Assembly: GCF_019931215.1 (NCBI RefSeq)
Contig: NZ_JAIOUB010000004.1
Location: 124,001 to 188,000, forward strand
Direction: 5' to 3'
DNA from: Alcanivorax limicola
GTDB taxonomy: Bacteria > Pseudomonadota > Gammaproteobacteria > Pseudomonadales > Alcanivoracaceae
Length of the DNA stretch: 64,000 nt
In this document: piece by piece, positions 34,859 through 44,148 of the stretch
Layout of the letters: the number at the start of each line of letters is the position of its first letter
How positions within the stretch are numbered: the stretch's first letter is position 1
Position numbers and translations under genes: made by a program
Notes under the pieces: generated by a model
Databases searched by the model: none
Seen by the model: the letters and a program-made list of their open reading frames with translations, nothing else
What the model was told of the DNA's origin: nothing

Positions 34859-36649
34859 ATGGACAGTACTCAAGACCAGACTCATGTTGGGCCACCCACC
34901 GCTGCTGCATCGTCGACCTTTGCCGCGCCATTGGCAGACCCGCTTTATTACCTGCGCAATTTCGGCCGCCTGCTGGCCTGGGTGGCTGTGCGCTATGACG
35001 ACCTGCTCAATGATACCGAACGCGCCTTTGTCAGCGACTTCAACGCCCTGCCGGAGGCCAGCCAGGGGCTGCTGGTGCGGCTGGTCATGCGCCGTGGCGC
35101 GCTGTTCCGCCGCAGCCGTATCACCTACCCGGAGCTGGGGGATATCGGGGTGGGCGCCGCCCCGCTGCTGGCACTCGGTTGGCTCGGGGAAGACCCCGAG
35201 CTGGATGCTGAAACGCTTTCGGCGCTGATCACCCGCCCGGAGCTGCAATCCCTGCTCGCCGAAACAGACACCTTGACGAAAGCCACGCTGCGACAGGCGC
35301 GCAAGCCCGTGCTGGCGGACGCCCTGGCTGCGCAGCGTCCGGGCGACCACCGTTTCAGTGACTGGTGCGGGGCGGCGGGTGCCCCCGCTGCCAGCCTGGC
35401 CCGCGACCGGCTTTTCTCGCTGACAATCATGCCCCTGTGCGAACGTCTGCGGCTGATGTTCTTCGGCAACCTGTATCAGGACTGGTCCACCTTCGTGCTG
35501 ACCGAGCTCGGGCACCAGCGCTTTGAGCCGGTACCACTGACACAGGACAGCCGCGCCTTTACCTGCCGCAGCGATATCGACACAGCGCTGGCGCTGCATC
35601 AGTGCCGGGAATCGCTGGAAGCGGGTACCGCGCCTGAGGACGTGGCCGCGCGGATGCCGCCCGCACCGACGCTGTCCTGGCTACAGGCGCGCCATGACCG
35701 GCTGCGCTATCTGCTGGGGCGACAGTTCGAGCGCGTCGGTAATCACCAGGCCGCACTCGATTGTTATCACCCCTCTGCGCTGCCAGATGCGGCCATACGT
35801 CGTATCCGTGTGTATGAGCAGTCTGACGCGGCCGACGCCGCGCTGGCGCTGGCATGCGAGGTGCAGGCGCAACCGCCCAGTGAGGAAGTGGCACTACAAG
35901 TGCGGCGCATGCTGCCGCGCCTGTATCGCAAAGCCGGGCAGTCACGCCCCTCACCGGAAAAGGAAGCACAGGAAGAGCCGGCAATTGCAACAAGAACGCT
36001 GGCGCTTGACCAGACACCCGATACACGGGTGGAGCTGGCAGTACAGGCACACCTTGATGCAGAGATGCCGGGCAGCCGTGTGTACTACCTGGAGAACGCG
36101 TTGTTCAGCAGCCTGTTCGGGCTTCTGTGCTGGCCTGCGATATTTGCCCCGTTGCCGGGCGCCTTTTTTCACCCGTTCCAGAGCGGCCCGGCCGACTTGC
36201 GGCACAACGATTTCGCCCGGCGGCGCCAGGCGTTGTTTGATGCCTGCCTGGCGCCGCTTGCCTCGGGGCAAGCGTCAGATGAGCATCGTGGCATCATTAT
36301 AGAGCGTTACCGCAAGCATCACGGTACCCAGTCGCCGTTTGTTTACTGGGGCGCGCTCAGTGAAGCACTCCTCGACGAAGCCCTGGCGTGCATTCCGCCA
36401 ACGCATCTGCAACATATCTTTCAGCGTATGCTGGCATCACCGGAGCGACATCGTTCAGGCTTTCCCGATCTGATCCGTTTTTTTGCCGAAGAAAATCGTC
36501 AAGGAAGCCGCTACGAATTGATTGAGGTAAAAGGCCCCGGAGACCGCCTCCAGGACCATCAGCAACGCTGGCTGACTTTTTTCGCACACCATGGCATACC
36601 TGCTTCCGTTTGCCATGTGGTCTTTCCTGCGGAAAGCCAGCAGCCATGA
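34859..36649 (+). CDS. FAN1-like VRR-NUC structure-specific nuclease
   Basis: A 596-residue protein with an N-terminal SAP-like/helical region (YYLRNFGRLLAWVAVRYDDLLND), a TPR-like middle (LGRQFERVGNHQAALDCYHPSA) and a C-terminal VRR-NUC nuclease domain whose catalytic residues are visible: Pro-Asp537 in GFPDLIRF and Glu556-Val-Lys558 in ELIEVKGPGD. Bacterial FAN1 homologues cut branched DNA near 5' flaps and help repair interstrand crosslinks. Its stop overlaps the start of the helicase gene (ATGA), implying joint production and joint action. Confidence 0.88.
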   Translation: MDSTQDQTHVGPPTAAASSTFAAPLADPLYYLRNFGRLLAWVAVRYDDLLNDTERAFVSDFNALPEASQGLLVRLVMRRGALFRRSRITYPELGDIGVGAAPLLALGWLGEDPELDAETLSALITRPELQSLLAETDTLTKATLRQARKPVLADALAAQRPGDHRFSDWCGAAGAPAASLARDRLFSLTIMPLCERLRLMFFGNLYQDWSTFVLTELGHQRFEPVPLTQDSRAFTCRSDIDTALALHQCRESLEAGTAPEDVAARMPPAPTLSWLQARHDRLRYLLGRQFERVGNHQAALDCYHPSALPDAAIRRIRVYEQSDAADAALALACEVQAQPPSEEVALQVRRMLPRLYRKAGQSRPSPEKEAQEEPAIATRTLALDQTPDTRVELAVQAHLDAEMPGSRVYYLENALFSSLFGLLCWPAIFAPLPGAFFHPFQSGPADLRHNDFARRRQALFDACLAPLASGQASDEHRGIIIERYRKHHGTQSPFVYWGALSEALLDEALACIPPTHLQHIFQRMLASPERHRSGFPDLIRFFAEENRQGSRYELIEVKGPGDRLQDHQQRWLTFFAHHGIPASVCHVVFPAESQQP

Positions 36650-39066
36650 CGCAGACCGTCAACCCCCATTACTACATTGGCGTACGCGCCCTGTGCGAAT
36701 TTACCGCCAAACGCGGCGATCTGGACCTGCGCTTTACGCCCTCACCCAACGCCCGTGAGGGGATCGCCGGCCATCAGCTGGTCGCCAGCCGACGCGGTGA
36801 CGATTACGAGACAGAGATCGCGCTGCACTGCACCCGCGCCTTGCCACCATCAGACGCGATGCATACCGACACGGAGGTTGCGCACACACTCACCGTGCGT
36901 GGTCGAGCGGACGGCTACTGCCCCACCGACAATCGTCTGGAAGAGATCAAGACGTTTCGCGGCGACCTGAATCGGCTACCCGCCAATCATCGTGCATTGC
37001 ACTGGGCACAGCTGCACTGCTATGGCGCGCTGTTCTGCAACAGCCGCAATATCGAAGAGATCACCCTGGCGCTGGTGTATTTCGATGTGGTGCGGCAAAC
37101 CGAAACGCTGATCAGCGAAAGCTGGCACCGCACGGCACTCAACGACATTCTGGCGCGCCACTGCGATGACTTCGCCCGCTGGGTGGTGCAGGAAATCGCG
37201 CACAGGCAAACGCGCAATGCCGCACTCGCGCAACTGGCGTTTCCCCATTCGCATTTTCGCACCGGCCAACGCGCGCTGGCCGAGGCGGTGTATAAAAACC
37301 TGCACCAGGGGCGCTGCCTGATGGCACAGGCGCCCACCGGCATCGGCAAAACGCTGGGCACACTGTTCCCGGCCCTGAAGACGCTGACCACCTGCCAACG
37401 GGACAAGCTGTTCTTTCTCACCGCCAAGACACCGGGGCGACAACTGGCCCTGGATGCGCTGACGACACTGGCAGATAACGCCGACGATGCAGCAGGCCTG
37501 CCGCTGCGCACACTCGAGCTGGTCGCCCGGGAAAAATCCTGTGTCTATCCCGAGCTGGCCTGCCACGGTGACAGCTGCCCGCTGGCCAAGGGGTTCTATG
37601 ATCGCCTGCCCGCCGCACGTGCTGCCGCGGCGGTTGCGGGCAGGCTTGATCAGAGCGGCCTGGCAGCCGTCGCGCACGCGTATGAAATCTGCCCCTATTA
37701 TCTGGGCCAGGAAATGGCGCGCTGGAGTGATGTGGTGGTGGGTGACTACAACTATTACTTTGATGTCGGTGCCCTGCTGCACGGGCTGACACGCGAGCAT
37801 GACTGGCAGGTGAGCCTGCTGGTGGATGAGGCCCACAATCTGCTGCCCCGCGCCCGCAGCATGTACACCGCGACGCTGGATGAAGCACAACTGGCACGGC
37901 TTGCCCGTCACGCACCGAAGCCGCTGAAAAACAGCTTCTCTCGGCTGGAACAGGCCTGGCAAACCGTCAACCTGCTGCCTCGCGGCGACACTGATCTGCA
38001 AGGCACTGGTCCGCAAGGTGCTGATCCGCAAAGCGCTTACCGACTGTTCCCGGAGCCACCACCGGTGCTGATGTCTGCGCTGCATAATCTGGTCAGCGCC
38101 ATCACCGACTACCGCAATGATCACCCGGATGACACCCGTGGCGCCTTGCTGGACTTCTACTTCGACGCGCTGCATTTCTGCCGTATTGCCGATGCGTTCG
38201 ACGAACATTACCTGTTCGACAGCAGCGCACTGACCGTCGAGGAGATGCCGGCAGGCGATGACCTGCTGCAAGGCCTGGGCGATGACGGCGACCGCACGCG
38301 ACTGTGCCTGCGCAATCTGGTGCCCGCACCGTTCATCACGCCACGCCTGAAGGATGCGGCGGGAGCGGTGCTGTTTTCTGCCACACTGAGCCCGGCGGCA
38401 TTTCATGCCGACTTGCTGGGTATGCCAGAGGGCACCCGCTGGCTGGATGTGGAGGCACCGTTCAGTGCCGAGCAGCTGCGCGTCTCGCTGGTCCCGCAAT
38501 CCACGCGCTTCAACCAGCGCGCGGCCTCGATCGCCCCCATCGCCGCATTGATTGCACGACAGTTCGCCAGCCAGCCTGGCAACTATCTGGCTTTTTTCAG
38601 CAGCTTCGATTATCTGGAAGCCGTTGCTGATTTTCTCGCCACGCATTATCCGCACGTGCCACTGCACCGGCAGAGCCGGAGTATGCCGGAAGCGGCGCGC
38701 CAGCAGTTTCTGGCGCGGTTTACGCAGGATAGCGCGCATGTCGGCTTTGCCGTGCTCGGCGGGGCTTTCGCGGAAGGCATTGATCTGCCCGGTGCACGCC
38801 TGATCGGCAGCTTTATCGCCACCCTCGGCTTGCCGCAGTTCAACGAGATCAACGAACAGATGCGCGCCCGTGTGGACGCGCTGATGCCGGGCAAAGGCTA
38901 TGACTACACCTATTTTTATCCCGGACTACAAAAAGTCATTCAGGCAGCGGGACGTGTTATCCGCACACGAGAAGACCAGGGCGTGGTCTTTCTGATCGAC
39001 GATCGCTTCAGCCGGCCTGAAGTCCGCACCCTGTTGCCCGCGTGGTGGAAGCTTAATTGGCAATAA
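36646..39066 (+). CDS. XPD/DinG-type ATP-dependent DNA helicase with N-terminal nuclease-like domain
   Basis: An 806-residue protein. The first 200 residues resemble a PD-(D/E)XK nuclease fold (RGRADGY; E100-x-K102 in LEEIKTFRGD). The superfamily 2 helicase follows: Walker A APTGIGKT (Lys235), DEAH box (DEAH at 394-397), and the C-terminal motifs GGAFAEGIDLPG and QAAGRVIRTREDQG. Four cysteines between residues about 300 and 350 (CVYPELACHGDSC; YEICPYY) fit an iron-sulfur cluster as in XPD. It should unwind branched DNA for the FAN1-like nuclease. A 3x15-bp repeat makes TDLQGTGPQGADPQS near residue 450. It overlaps the convergent monooxygenase gene tail to tail by 14 bp. Confidence 0.88.
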   Translation: MTQTVNPHYYIGVRALCEFTAKRGDLDLRFTPSPNAREGIAGHQLVASRRGDDYETEIALHCTRALPPSDAMHTDTEVAHTLTVRGRADGYCPTDNRLEEIKTFRGDLNRLPANHRALHWAQLHCYGALFCNSRNIEEITLALVYFDVVRQTETLISESWHRTALNDILARHCDDFARWVVQEIAHRQTRNAALAQLAFPHSHFRTGQRALAEAVYKNLHQGRCLMAQAPTGIGKTLGTLFPALKTLTTCQRDKLFFLTAKTPGRQLALDALTTLADNADDAAGLPLRTLELVAREKSCVYPELACHGDSCPLAKGFYDRLPAARAAAAVAGRLDQSGLAAVAHAYEICPYYLGQEMARWSDVVVGDYNYYFDVGALLHGLTREHDWQVSLLVDEAHNLLPRARSMYTATLDEAQLARLARHAPKPLKNSFSRLEQAWQTVNLLPRGDTDLQGTGPQGADPQSAYRLFPEPPPVLMSALHNLVSAITDYRNDHPDDTRGALLDFYFDALHFCRIADAFDEHYLFDSSALTVEEMPAGDDLLQGLGDDGDRTRLCLRNLVPAPFITPRLKDAAGAVLFSATLSPAAFHADLLGMPEGTRWLDVEAPFSAEQLRVSLVPQSTRFNQRAASIAPIAALIARQFASQPGNYLAFFSSFDYLEAVADFLATHYPHVPLHRQSRSMPEAARQQFLARFTQDSAHVGFAVLGGAFAEGIDLPGARLIGSFIATLGLPQFNEINEQMRARVDALMPGKGYDYTYFYPGLQKVIQAAGRVIRTREDQGVVFLIDDRFSRPEVRTLLPAWWKLNWQ
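37991..38035 (+). repeat. In-frame 15-bp repeat in the helicase gene
   Basis: Three units of the form CTGATCTGCAAGGCA, CTGGTCCGCAAGGTG and CTGATCCGCAAAGCG, encoding Asp/Gly-x-Gln-Gly-type repeats. Confidence 0.8.
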
Positions 39067-40681
39067 TCAACTCATAGTCGTCCAGATCCAGATCTGCCAT
39101 CTGTCTGGCGAACTGGGTGGCAAAACCCGGATACATGGTAGCATTGAAGCCGTCTTCGGTCAGATACCAGCTCTTGCACCCTGAATTCCAGTTGGTCTTC
39201 GCCAGGCGCTTCTGAATCGCCTCATTGTGAGCAGCTTGTGCATCCGGCTTCACGTTCAACGCCTTGAGATTGCCGTCACGCAATGCCCGAATGCCCCGCA
39301 CCGCGTAATCAATCTGCGATTCCATATACACCAGCGCCGAGTTATGCCCCGGGCCGGAGTTCGGACCAAACGTCATGAACAGATTCGGGTAGCCGGAGAC
39401 ATTGATGCTTTTGTAGGCCTGCGCGCCCCGCGACCATTCCTCATTGAGCTGCCGACCGTCGATACCAGAGACCGGGAACGGCGTTCCGGAATGCGATACA
39501 TCAAACCCGGTGGCAAACACAATGCAGTCGAACTGGTGCTCGATACCTTCTACCGTGCGGATGCCCTTCTCGCTCAGGCGCGCAATCGGCCAGGTGATCA
39601 GTTTGCAGTTTTCTTTCTGCAGTGCCGGATAGTAATCGCTGGACATCAGGACGCGCTTGCAGCCAATGCGGAAATCCGGCGTCAACTGTCGGCGCAACCA
39701 CTTGTCCTTCACCTGAAAACGCAGATGCGCCTTGCCGATGCGCTCAATCAGGCGCGTCAGCGGTGAGTTCCAGATAATGCCCAAGGCCATGGATTCGTGG
39801 AACATGAACAACGCTTTGCGCATGGCATCCTGGCTGGCAGGAAAGCGCCGGAACAGGCCGCGATTCCAGTCCGGTGTCTGGAAGTCCGGGCGCGGCAACA
39901 CCCAACCCGGCGTGCGCTGGAATACCTTGACGAAACCCGCTTTCTTGACCAGCTCGGGAATGATCTGGATGCCACTGGCGCCGGTGCCGATGACCGCCAC
40001 CCGTTTGCCGGTGAAATCGTAATCATGGTCCCACATGGCGCTGTGTATCTTGTGGCCCTGGTATGTGTCGATACCCGGCATGTCAGGCAGGCTGGCGTTG
40101 GACAGCGGGCCCTGTGCCATGATCACAGAGCGGCCTTCGAATACCTTGTCACCCGTGACCGCGCGCCACAGACCCTGCGCCTGGTCGTAGCTGAGGCTCG
40201 CCACGTTCTCGTGGAACCGGATCAGCGGGCGCAGATGGTAGGTATCCGTCAGGTAATGCACGTACTTGAGAATTTCCGGCCCGCCGGAAAAGCTGCGGGA
40301 CCACTCCGGATTCTGCGCGAACGAAAACGAGTACAGATTCGAGGGGATATCGCAGGCGGCCCCGGGGTAGGTGTTGTCACGCCAGGTACCGCCCACATCA
40401 CCGGCACGCTCGAGAATGACGACATCCTCGATGCCTTGCTGACGCAGACGAATGGCCGCGCCCAGGCCGGCAAATCCGGCACCGATAATCAGCACCTCAC
40501 AACGGGCCGCCACTTCATCTTTCCGTGCGCGGGCCTTGCTCGGGGCTTTCTTTACGGCCGCCGACTTCACAGCACGGGGCTTGGCAGCAGCAGGCTTGCG
40601 CTTGGCGGCGGGCTTGCTCGCTGCTTTCTGCTGCGGCTTTGCGCTATCCGTTTCTGTACGCGTTTCTGTACTCATAGTCAT
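39053..40681 (-). CDS. Flavin-containing monooxygenase of the Baeyer-Villiger type
   Basis: A 542-residue FAD/NADPH enzyme. FAD motif VLIIGAGFAGLGAAIRL, the ATG/aromatic region GGTWRDNTYPGAACDIPSNLYSFSF, the Baeyer-Villiger-like fingerprint YQGHKIHSAMWD and the NADP motif VAVIGTGASGIQ are present. It probably inserts oxygen into a ketone or oxidises a lipophilic substrate. An N-terminal 55-residue tail rich in Lys, Ala and Pro (AAKRKPAAAKPRAVKSAAVKK) is not part of the enzyme fold and looks like the AlgP/histone-H1 type. First of a set with the diiron and SDR genes, all on the minus strand. Confidence 0.9.
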   Translation of the reverse strand: MTMSTETRTETDSAKPQQKAASKPAAKRKPAAAKPRAVKSAAVKKAPSKARARKDEVAARCEVLIIGAGFAGLGAAIRLRQQGIEDVVILERAGDVGGTWRDNTYPGAACDIPSNLYSFSFAQNPEWSRSFSGGPEILKYVHYLTDTYHLRPLIRFHENVASLSYDQAQGLWRAVTGDKVFEGRSVIMAQGPLSNASLPDMPGIDTYQGHKIHSAMWDHDYDFTGKRVAVIGTGASGIQIIPELVKKAGFVKVFQRTPGWVLPRPDFQTPDWNRGLFRRFPASQDAMRKALFMFHESMALGIIWNSPLTRLIERIGKAHLRFQVKDKWLRRQLTPDFRIGCKRVLMSSDYYPALQKENCKLITWPIARLSEKGIRTVEGIEHQFDCIVFATGFDVSHSGTPFPVSGIDGRQLNEEWSRGAQAYKSINVSGYPNLFMTFGPNSGPGHNSALVYMESQIDYAVRGIRALRDGNLKALNVKPDAQAAHNEAIQKRLAKTNWNSGCKSWYLTEDGFNATMYPGFATQFARQMADLDLDDYELIIAN

Positions 40682-40692
40682 GCTCTTTCCGA

Positions 40693-41619
40693 TCAGGCCG
40701 AGGGGCGATAGGTGAGTTCTTTCACCCAGGACGGCACGGCAGGCAGTGCGCGTTTCGGGATGTAACCTGTCAGTTTGACCATTGCATCCACCGGCACGTG
40801 GTAAATCCTGTTGCTGCGATTCACGACGAACTTCGCATGTTGGCGAATGATCTGGAACCAGGGGTTGGATCGCCCGTCAGCGGTACGTCCGCCAATCTTT
40901 TCGAACTTTTCCATGGCGGCATACAGCTTCTCTTCCGGCAACCCGAGCTCGACAATGTTGTCGCGCATTTTGTTCAGCAGCGGGAAGTAGGAGGCAATGC
41001 CCAGCAACAGGCGCGGATCAAGCAATGGCGCCAGCATTTTGACGGTCTTGATGTAGGTCGCACCGTGGCCCTGCATCTCCATCACGCTGAAGCCAACACC
41101 CAGGTGCCGTGACTCATCGTCATTGATCTTTTCGAAGGCCTGATGACAAACCGGGTCATCCACCGTATCCAGCAGGAATTTGCACAAGGCGCCGTCGAGG
41201 GCGATCTCGAGCATCGGCACGACGGTGCCCAGGACATAGAGCGGCATCTCGTCGGCATAGCGATCCAGCCATTCGATGACCAGGCGCAGATTGATGTTCG
41301 GCTCCGGAATTTCATCACCGTCCAGCATGCCCCAGCGCTTCATCAGCGCCATCTCGGCATTGGCATGGCGCTGTTCTTCCGCGTGGAAGTAGCTGTAGAT
41401 TTCTTTCAGCGTATCCGTAGGCGCTTTTTTGGACATCGCCGCAAACGCGCGCGCGCCCACATGCTCGATCCACATCAGATCGGCCATGAATTCTTTCAAC
41501 TTGGGCCACTGCTCTTCGGTAATCATATCGGCGCCCGGCGCATCCCAGTCGATGTCTGACAGGGACCATTGGGTGCTCTTGATTTTCAGCAGCATTTTAT
41601 CCAGATCGATACTCGCCAT
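40693..41619 (-). CDS. Ferritin-like diiron protein, putative oxygenase
   Basis: A 308-residue helical protein with diiron ligands in the ferritin-like pattern: an early Glu (MWIEHVGARAF), EEQRHANAEM, a later Glu (VPMLEIALDG) and DDESRHLGVG. The spacing fits AurF-like or other diiron monooxygenases rather than storage ferritin. Its substrate is unknown. It is 11 nt upstream of the Baeyer-Villiger-type gene in the same direction, so both may modify the same lipid-like molecule. Confidence 0.75.
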   Translation of the reverse strand: MASIDLDKMLLKIKSTQWSLSDIDWDAPGADMITEEQWPKLKEFMADLMWIEHVGARAFAAMSKKAPTDTLKEIYSYFHAEEQRHANAEMALMKRWGMLDGDEIPEPNINLRLVIEWLDRYADEMPLYVLGTVVPMLEIALDGALCKFLLDTVDDPVCHQAFEKINDDESRHLGVGFSVMEMQGHGATYIKTVKMLAPLLDPRLLLGIASYFPLLNKMRDNIVELGLPEEKLYAAMEKFEKIGGRTADGRSNPWFQIIRQHAKFVVNRSNRIYHVPVDAMVKLTGYIPKRALPAVPSWVKELTYRPSA

Positions 41620-41658
41620 GGTGTTCTCCGGTAAGGCTCTGCAATCAAAGCTCTGTCA

Positions 41659-42516
41659 TCAAAGCCTGGCAGTAGCCAGACGACTCAGCAGGCCCGCGCC
41701 GCGGGTATAGGTCGCGGGAATAAAGCGCTTGGCGCGCCAGATCATGCGTGCATCCAGTTGCGGCAATACATACAACTCGCCGCGATCCAGTGCGTTGAGC
41801 GTCTTGGTAACAACACCGTCTGCCGAGACACCGGTCCAGGCGACGAGCTTGTTCATCAGCGGCGTGGCCGACGCATCAATGCGCCCGGCCTGAAAGATGT
41901 TGGTCTTGACTACCGTCGGGCACAGCGCCGTGACGGACACACCGGTACCCGCTGTTTCTGCCGCCAGCGTTTCCGACAGCGCCAGCACGGCAGCCTTGGT
42001 CAGGTTGTAAGGCCCCATCATCGGCGCGGCCGCAAAACTGGCCGTGGAGCAGACGTTGATGATGCCGCCACGCCCCAGCGCCCGCAGCTTTGGTGCGAAC
42101 ACATGACAGCCGTACACCACACCCCACATATTGATCCCAACGGTCCATTCCCAGTCGGCCATGGATATTTCGCCGATGGGTTTGCCGCCCACACCCACGC
42201 CGGCATTGTTGATGACCAGATCTACCGGGGCCTGAAGCAGGCGCTCGGCCTCATCAGCCATCTGCTGTACGGCGTCCAGGCTGGTGACGTCACAGTGCAG
42301 GGCCCAGGCCCGGCCACCCGCCGCTTCAACCTGCGCGACGGTTTCTTGCGCGGTCTCCAGATTGATGTCCGATACCACAACAGCACCGCCGCGGCGCGCG
42401 ATCTCCAGCGCGAAGGCCCGGCCAATACCGCTGCCCGCGCCAGTCACCACAGCATTGGCACCTTGAGAGGGGCCCTGAGCAGAACCGAAAGGGTGTGGGA
42501 GCTTGATTCCAAACAT
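41659..42516 (-). CDS. Short-chain dehydrogenase/reductase
   Basis: A 285-residue SDR with TGAGSGIGRAFALEIARRGG, NNAGVGVGG, the active-site Ser in INVCSTASFAAAPMMGPYNLTKAAV with Tyr-x3-Lys (YNLTK), and a C-terminal extension. It is the first gene of the minus-strand SDR-diiron-monooxygenase set and is divergent from a TetR regulator. A role in oxidising an alcohol to the ketone that the Baeyer-Villiger-type enzyme would use is plausible inference. Confidence 0.88.
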   Translation of the reverse strand: MFGIKLPHPFGSAQGPSQGANAVVTGAGSGIGRAFALEIARRGGAVVVSDINLETAQETVAQVEAAGGRAWALHCDVTSLDAVQQMADEAERLLQAPVDLVINNAGVGVGGKPIGEISMADWEWTVGINMWGVVYGCHVFAPKLRALGRGGIINVCSTASFAAAPMMGPYNLTKAAVLALSETLAAETAGTGVSVTALCPTVVKTNIFQAGRIDASATPLMNKLVAWTGVSADGVVTKTLNALDRGELYVLPQLDARMIWRAKRFIPATYTRGAGLLSRLATARL

Positions 42517-42545
42517 AGAGACGCGGCCTGTTGTTGACGTTGATC

Positions 42546-42565
42546 GTTACATCCAGTGATGTCAC
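42546..42565. promoter_or_regulatory. Candidate TetR operator
   Basis: GTTACATC and GATGTCAC form 8-bp arms with one mismatch around CAGT, in the 90-bp gap between the SDR and the TetR gene. Its position suits control of both divergent genes. Confidence 0.5.
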
Positions 42566-42606
42566 AATAAAGCGAATGCTTGTTCGGATTCAATTCGGAA
42601 CTCACT

Positions 42607-43221
42607 ATGGCCAGAAAACCCCGTCAGGCCCGCTCCAGGGCCACCGTCAATGCCATCGTGGAGGCCGCCTTCATTGCCGTGGCCCGACACGGCCCGGCCG
42701 CCGCCACAACGCGCCAAATTGCTGATATTGCAGGGATTGGTGTCGGTTCGCTGTATGAGTACTTCAGCAACAAGGAGGCGATTTTTGCTGCCATGAGCGA
42801 GCGTTTCGTGTCCGACACCGTGGCCATGCTGCAGCCCCGCGTGCCCGAGCTTGTTCGGAAAAACATACGCGACGCGGTCCTGGATATGCTGGTGCTTTTC
42901 CGGGAATTCCTGCAGGAAAACGATGAGCTGTACCTCAAATGCGCCCGGCATGCCTTCGCCATGGATTTCGAGGAGTACCTGGATCCGGTCCACCGATTGC
43001 TGCTGGACATCGTCACCCAGCACATGATGCGGCACCCGGAAACCGCCCGGGTACGCAACATTCCGGCGATGACCTACATCTATATCAATGGCGGGATTTT
43101 TTCGGTGGTGCGCCACCTGTCAGAGCAGAACCCGCCGGTGACCTTTGAGGAGCTGTCTCGAGGCCTGGCGGACATGGTCGGGCATTATGTGGATCAGGAG
43201 CTGTTGCTAACGCAGCAGTAA
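42607..43221 (+). CDS. TetR-family transcriptional regulator
   Basis: A 204-residue regulator with an N-terminal helix-turn-helix (RATVNAIVEAAFIAVARHGPAAATTRQIADIAGIGVGSLYEYFSNKEAIFAAM) and a helical ligand-binding domain. It probably represses the divergent SDR-diiron-monooxygenase operon until a hydrophobic ligand binds. ATG 42607 is chosen because MARKPRQARS is a typical basic start; the frame is open 9 codons further upstream. Confidence 0.9.
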   Translation: MARKPRQARSRATVNAIVEAAFIAVARHGPAAATTRQIADIAGIGVGSLYEYFSNKEAIFAAMSERFVSDTVAMLQPRVPELVRKNIRDAVLDMLVLFREFLQENDELYLKCARHAFAMDFEEYLDPVHRLLLDIVTQHMMRHPETARVRNIPAMTYIYINGGIFSVVRHLSEQNPPVTFEELSRGLADMVGHYVDQELLLTQQ

Positions 43222-43440
43222 CCTGAGCACCGTTCATCCGGAAAAACCCTCACTTCATCATGCAACCACCCCGGTTTCATGCATCATGGACACGTGGGGG
43301 AGTGGAATTATTGTGACGCAGGGCACATTATTGAAACAGGAAGGTCGTTAAACGGAAGGACGAAACAGAATAACAGAGCAACGTGGCTGCGCCGGGCTAT
43401 ACCGCAAAGCTCACCAGCGTCATGACGGGAAGCAAACATC

Positions 43441-44130
43441 ATGAGCGTGACTCAGGCAAGAACATCGGGAACAAGAACATCGGGATCTGACGTGCACCCC
43501 CTCTCCCTGCCGGGCCTTGCTATTCTGCTGCCCGCACTCCTGTGCTGGAGCACACCGAGCCAGGCCGAACCTTCTGCGGATGATCTGTTCATTGAGCAGG
43601 TTTATGCAGAAGGCGGGCAAACGTTGTATTGCGCTACGCCATTCATGCCCGGGGACAGAGTGCGAATCGAACGGATTTATCCGGATAGACAATTGCTGCA
43701 GCACGCAGGCTGCACCCACGCACGCCTCTGCCGCAATAACGCAGATTACCTGCGCGCCAGCAACGACATGCATCATATGTTTCCTGTCGAACGACAATCC
43801 GACCTGGACCGACGGGGTGCGTTGTTCGGTGAGCTACGCTCTGGTGTGCCGACCAGCGAGCGCTGTGGCTACCGGCTCGGTTTCCAGACCTTCGAACCGC
43901 CAGAGGCGGTTCGCGGCATCGTTGCGCGGGCAATGATGTATATGCACGTAGAACACGACGTGCCACTGGCGGGTTCTTACGAAATGTTCCTGCGCTGGCA
44001 TGAGGAATCGCCGCCGGAAACGGCAGAACGGGAGCGCAATGCCCTGATCGGCGAGATACAGGGCAACCGCAATCCCTTCATCGACAATCCCGCCAGCATG
44101 CGGAATGTGCCACCACCAAGCCCGTTCTGA
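43441..44130 (+). CDS. Periplasmic endonuclease I
   Basis: A 229-residue secreted nuclease: signal peptide (AILLPALLCWSTPSQAEPS), then CATPF, the beta-beta-alpha-Me catalytic segment NDMHHMFPVERQSDLDRRG, ARAMMYMHVEH and the C-terminal LRWHEESPPETAERERNALIGEIQGNRNPFID. These match EndA/NucM-type DNases that degrade DNA in the periplasm or outside. The typical family DLHHLxP and NRNPF motifs are present. Four Cys probably form disulfides. Single gene. Confidence 0.88.
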   Translation: MSVTQARTSGTRTSGSDVHPLSLPGLAILLPALLCWSTPSQAEPSADDLFIEQVYAEGGQTLYCATPFMPGDRVRIERIYPDRQLLQHAGCTHARLCRNNADYLRASNDMHHMFPVERQSDLDRRGALFGELRSGVPTSERCGYRLGFQTFEPPEAVRGIVARAMMYMHVEHDVPLAGSYEMFLRWHEESPPETAERERNALIGEIQGNRNPFIDNPASMRNVPPPSPF

Positions 44131-44148
44131 GGAGCCTCCTCCGGCGCA

